From the NCBI RefSeq assembly GCF_014194695.1, contig NZ_JACIAH010000019.1, positions 27,588-91,587 of the forward strand: DNA of 64,000 nucleotides, written 5' to 3'. Below, one piece after another: positions 61,046-64,000 of this stretch; positions within the stretch are counted from its first letter, which is position 1; the number at the start of each line of letters is the position of its first letter. This DNA is from Rhizobium sp. BK399. Its GTDB lineage: Bacteria > Pseudomonadota > Alphaproteobacteria > Rhizobiales > Rhizobiaceae. The position numbers were made by a program, and so were the translations under genes. Under the pieces are notes generated by a model. It was not told the origin of the DNA. It did not search any database and worked only from the letters and a program-made list of their open reading frames with translations.

Positions 61046-62770
61046 ATGCAGCGCCGCCTCGCCGCCATCCTGATAGCCGATGTCGTCGGCTATACTCGTC
61101 TCAGCCAGCTCGACGAGGAGGGAACGCGCGCCCGTTTCCAGGCTGAACTGCGTGATGTCTTCGAGCCAAAAATAAGCGAGCATCACGGACGTCTGGTCAA
61201 GCTCATGGGCGACGGACTGTTGGTGGAATTCCACAGTGTCGTCGACGCCGTTCGGTGCGCCGCCGACGTGCAGGCCGTCGAGGCTGAACGAAATGCAAAA
61301 CGGATGCCAGAACGTCGGCTCGAATTTCGAGTAGGCATCAATCTCGGGGATGTGATCGTCGAAGACGACGACATTCAGGGCGACGGGGTTAACATCGCGG
61401 ATCGGCTGCAGGGGCTAGCGGAGCCCGGCGGAATTTGCGTCGCCGCCAGCGTGCACGAGCAGGTCACGAATAAACTCGACTTCATTTTTGAGGACCTCGG
61501 TCCACGCAAGGTCAAGAACATAGCCGAACCGCTGCGCGTATTTCACCTGCGCGGGCGTGCCGACCCCGCGAACCAGCCGGTGCGTGCGCCGGCCCCCATG
61601 CTCGGCAAAGTCAAAATCGCTGTTTTGCCGTTCGCAAACATGAGCGACGACCCGCAGCAAGTCTATTTCAGCGACGGTATCACGGCGGATATCACCACCG
61701 AGCTGTCCCGCTTCCGAACCCTCTTCGTCATCGCCCCCAATTCGGCCTTCGCCTTTCGCAACGAGAAGATCAGCATAGCTGAAGTGGCACATAAGCTCGG
61801 CGTGCAATACGTCGTCGAAGGCAGCGTTCGCCGCGCCGCCAGCCGGATCCGGATCACGGCCCAGCTCATCGATGTGGTGAGCAATGCACATCTCTGGGCC
61901 GAAAGGTATGACCGGGAGTTGGAGGACGTCTTCGCGGTGCAGGACGAAGTCGTGCGGACGATCGTGGCGACCCTCGTGGGACAGGTCGAGGCGGCGGGCG
62001 CCCGGTTCGCCAAGCGCAAGCGGCCGGATGACATGGTTGCTTACGACTATGTCCTGCGCGGCCTCGAGGAGCTGAACCTGGAGGGCGAGGAGCATAACAC
62101 ACAAGCGCGATGTCTGTTCGAGAAGGCGGTTGAACTGGATCCAGACTATGCGGCTGGTCATGCATGTCTCGCCTTGGCGATCTACGTGCAATGGGTCGGG
62201 CCGCGCTCGTCGGGGGAACTCGAGCGTGCGCTCGCGAGTGCGCGTCGGGCGCTCGCCCTCGACGACAACGATACCCGCTGCCACAGGGTTCTGGCCCTCC
62301 TCTACAAGCGGCTTGAACAATATGATCGAGCGGAGTTTCATTCAGAGAGGAGCATTTCTCTCAACCCCGGTGACGCGCTATCCGCGATGTACCGAGCGCA
62401 GATGTTGCGAGACCTCGGGAGAGCAGATGAGGGCGTCGAATGGGCTCGCAAGGCGATGTCGCTCAACCCGTACCATCCCAACTGGTATTGGCGTTCATTT
62501 GCATACGTGCTGCACGATGCAGGACTCTATTGCGAAGCTTTGGATGCGTATAGCCGCATAGTAGACCGCCCCTCGTTCTACCATGCCTATGTCGCAGCCT
62601 GTCACGCCAAGCTTGGTCAAATCGAGGACGCGCGGAAGCATGCTGCGATGGCAGTCGAAGCGAAGCCCGATTTTTCAATCACGGAATGGGGCAAGAGGCT
62701 GCCTTACAAATTCGACGCCGATCGGCAACGATTCCTTGATGGGCTTCGTAGCGCAGGCCTTCCTGAATGA
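61046..62770 (+). CDS. Soluble class III adenylate/guanylate cyclase with TolB-like and TPR regions
   Basis: About 574 residues from ATG 61046 (MQRRLAAILIADVVGYTRLS), the usual start of this family. A GTG at 60971 would add 25 residues. Cyclase domain at 1-180: metal Asp in IADVVGYT, second Asp in LMGDGLLVEF with the preceding lysine, and Asn/Arg in GDGVNIADRLQ. Then a TolB/FlgO-like region (IAVLPFANMSDDPQQVYFSD, YVVEGSVRRAASRIRITAQL) and several TPR helices to the end. No membrane segment. This cyclase/TolB-like/TPR architecture is expanded in rhizobia. Inducer unknown. Confidence 0.9.
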   Translation: MQRRLAAILIADVVGYTRLSQLDEEGTRARFQAELRDVFEPKISEHHGRLVKLMGDGLLVEFHSVVDAVRCAADVQAVEAERNAKRMPERRLEFRVGINLGDVIVEDDDIQGDGVNIADRLQGLAEPGGICVAASVHEQVTNKLDFIFEDLGPRKVKNIAEPLRVFHLRGRADPANQPVRAPAPMLGKVKIAVLPFANMSDDPQQVYFSDGITADITTELSRFRTLFVIAPNSAFAFRNEKISIAEVAHKLGVQYVVEGSVRRAASRIRITAQLIDVVSNAHLWAERYDRELEDVFAVQDEVVRTIVATLVGQVEAAGARFAKRKRPDDMVAYDYVLRGLEELNLEGEEHNTQARCLFEKAVELDPDYAAGHACLALAIYVQWVGPRSSGELERALASARRALALDDNDTRCHRVLALLYKRLEQYDRAEFHSERSISLNPGDALSAMYRAQMLRDLGRADEGVEWARKAMSLNPYHPNWYWRSFAYVLHDAGLYCEALDAYSRIVDRPSFYHAYVAACHAKLGQIEDARKHAAMAVEAKPDFSITEWGKRLPYKFDADRQRFLDGLRSAGLPE

Positions 62771-63000
62771 ATCAAGCTCGTTGGCCATCGTTTCATAAAG
62801 TTAGCGACCTGGCTCACGCCGTAAGAAAAGCTGCCCCGAAGATCGAAGTGAGCTGCTGGTCACTACGAAGCTCTGGATCGACCACACGACATAAAAGGGT
62901 GCCAAAGCCACTTTAGCCGCCTTGTCTCACCTCTCCTCGACGTGGCTCAGCGCAGAGGCACAGGCCAGTCGCTGAGCGTTCTCAAGCGAGCGATCAGTTC
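62771..63000. other. Intergenic, nothing recognised
   Basis: No gene or clear terminator seen between the cyclase and the ankyrin remnant. Confidence 0.4.
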
Positions 63001-63760
63001 AGCCGATCGGCCTCGTCGGGTGCGCCACCAATGTCCATATCTACCTCTGGCGCTGTGAGAGGAGGACCGGCGATGAAGATATTGAGGTCCTCGTATGTAC
63101 ACGGACCCGGCCAGACTCTCGGTGTCTTGGTGCAGTGGCCGAACGGTGTCGAGGTCTTCATTCGTCCTACGACGCTCCACAGGTTCGGGCCCCGTCTTGG
63201 CAGGTCCTTCACGCCAGTGACATGGCGGCTGGCGCAAGTGTAGGCGAAGCAGATGCACCTTTGATTGGATCGCCGTTCGCCAGTTTCGCTGAAATCGGCG
63301 CAGACTTCTGAACAACGATACCCTTGAAGGTAGGCGGCAATATCCGCATGAACGTGTTTTGCGAGGGGGTAAGCCGTTATTATAGAGGGGTTGCGTTTAG
63401 GATCACACCGCACCCTGATAGCGTTGACGTCTGCCCCCGATTCAACGAGCGCCTTGACGCAGTCGGGGCAGTTGCTGGCGACCGCGAAGTGCAACATACC
63501 CTCGCCACGTGGGCGGCATTTGGATTGGCACCATGTGCAACCAGCAAGCGGACGTGATCCGAAGACACCGTCAGGACGGCAGCGGTAGAGGCGTCCGAGC
63601 GAGGACTCCTTTTTCACGTCGGCCCCGCTTTAACAAGAGGTTCTGCTGCATCGGAATGGCCGCTACGCACCGCGACAACGAGAGGCGTGGCGCAATGATA
63701 TTGGAGCCAATCCTCGAGCCTCCTTGCCGACCCAAAATACTTCCCAATTTCCTATGAGTG
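63001..63760 (-). pseudogene. Ankyrin-repeat protein, frameshifted
   Basis: Ankyrin units follow one another on the minus strand but in different frames: CATPLVVAVRSGHSDAAEPL near 63700, SSDHVRLLVAHGANPNAAHV near 63550, and GMLHFAVASNCPDCVKALVE with SGADVNAI near 63470. At least two frameshifts or stops separate them. The end (IFIAGPPLTAPEVDMDIGGA) is not ankyrin. A non-functional relic. Confidence 0.7.
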
Positions 63761-63907
63761 AGCAGGGCGCACACTCGGAGCTCCGACTGATCAACGTGGG
63801 AGAATCAAGTAAGGACCCGTATGCGTTCGCCGGCCTTTTCAAACTTCGCACCAGGATCGCGCCGGTTCATGGTGCATCAAGAGACTTGCTGTTAGGGCTT
63901 GGTGTCG

Positions 63908-64000
63908 TGACCTTGCCCCGTTGAAATAATCCATTTTGAAGTAAGCTCTGGCCCATTGAGAGGACCAGGGAATGAAGCGCAGCCGTTTCACAGACGAACA
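63908..64000 (+). mobile_element. Left end of an IS3-family insertion sequence, cut by the window
   Basis: The last bases start an OrfA frame at ATG 63972 (MKRSRFTDEQ), the hallmark of an IS3-family OrfA (IS407/IS2-like groups). The leader from about 63908 (TGACCTTGCCCC) could be the terminal inverted repeat. The rest, including OrfB, lies beyond the window. Confidence 0.65.

Noticed and set aside
1..64000. CRISPR array, plasmid replication (repABC), transfer, nod or nif genes
   Set aside because: No regular direct repeats with spacers and no motifs of these genes were seen on either strand.

Overview
The window looks like an accessory replicon (plasmid or symbiotic-island type) of a rhizobial alphaproteobacterium. 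Reasons seen in the sequence: GC-rich coding DNA, FixL/FixJ-like regulators with FNR/FixK-type palindromes, rhizobial small-protein families, IS66 and IS3 fragments, and many decayed chromosomal-type genes (transketolase, groES/groEL, dnaK tail, grpE). Genus (Sinorhizobium/Ensifer, Rhizobium or Mesorhizobium) cannot be fixed from sequence reading alone. No replication or transfer genes, tRNA, rRNA or CRISPR array were seen.

Layout. 0-7.3 kb: end of a GntR regulator, then a tightly overlapped three-gene unit of two paralogous family-5 solute-binding proteins and a membrane HAMP-GAF class III adenylate/guanylate cyclase, with no permease or ATPase. 7.4-8.3 kb: transketolase wreckage. 8.7-11 kb: class A penicillin-binding protein with a BA14K-like tail. 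11-17 kb: small-ORF and remnant zone (cold-shock gene, IS66 scrap, decayed GAF/MEDS copy, one membrane protein). 17-40 kb: stress island with a cNMP-binding/thioredoxin-reductase-like fusion, UvrA2, glutathione-independent formaldehyde dehydrogenase, DJ-1/PfpI protein, aldo-keto reductase, groES/groEL scraps, second cold-shock gene, dnaK/grpE remnants, CbpA-CbpM, three Hsp20s, a BON protein, a KefB-type antiporter, a small monooxygenase-fold protein, a FixJ-like regulator with a PAS/GAF histidine kinase, and the intact GAF + MEDS gene pair. At least six palindromes of the form TGAY-N4-RTCA lie upstream of these genes, which suggests one oxygen- or redox-responsive regulon.

40.4-49 kb: a sugar catabolic locus. 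A ROK repressor and a leaderless binding-protein paralogue are divergent from an isomerase, a periplasmic binding protein, a Gfo/Idh/MocA dehydrogenase, an ABC ATPase, a permease and an ABM-fold protein. 49.2-54.9 kb: a multi-PAS hybrid kinase divergent from a PilZ-like/OmpR-type/GAF-EAL unit (c-di-GMP signalling). 55.6-60.4 kb: a taurine/nitrate-type ABC importer with a PrpF/4-oxalomesaconate-tautomerase-like enzyme and a divergent LysR regulator, closed by a good terminator. 61-62.8 kb: a soluble cyclase with TolB-like and TPR regions. 63-64 kb: a frameshifted ankyrin gene and the left end of an IS3-family element running off the window.

The most interesting candidates are the binding-protein/cyclase operon (ligand sensing without transport), the putative FixK-box stress regulon, and the ROK + cytoplasmic binding-protein pair. 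All family calls come from reading motifs; no database search was run.
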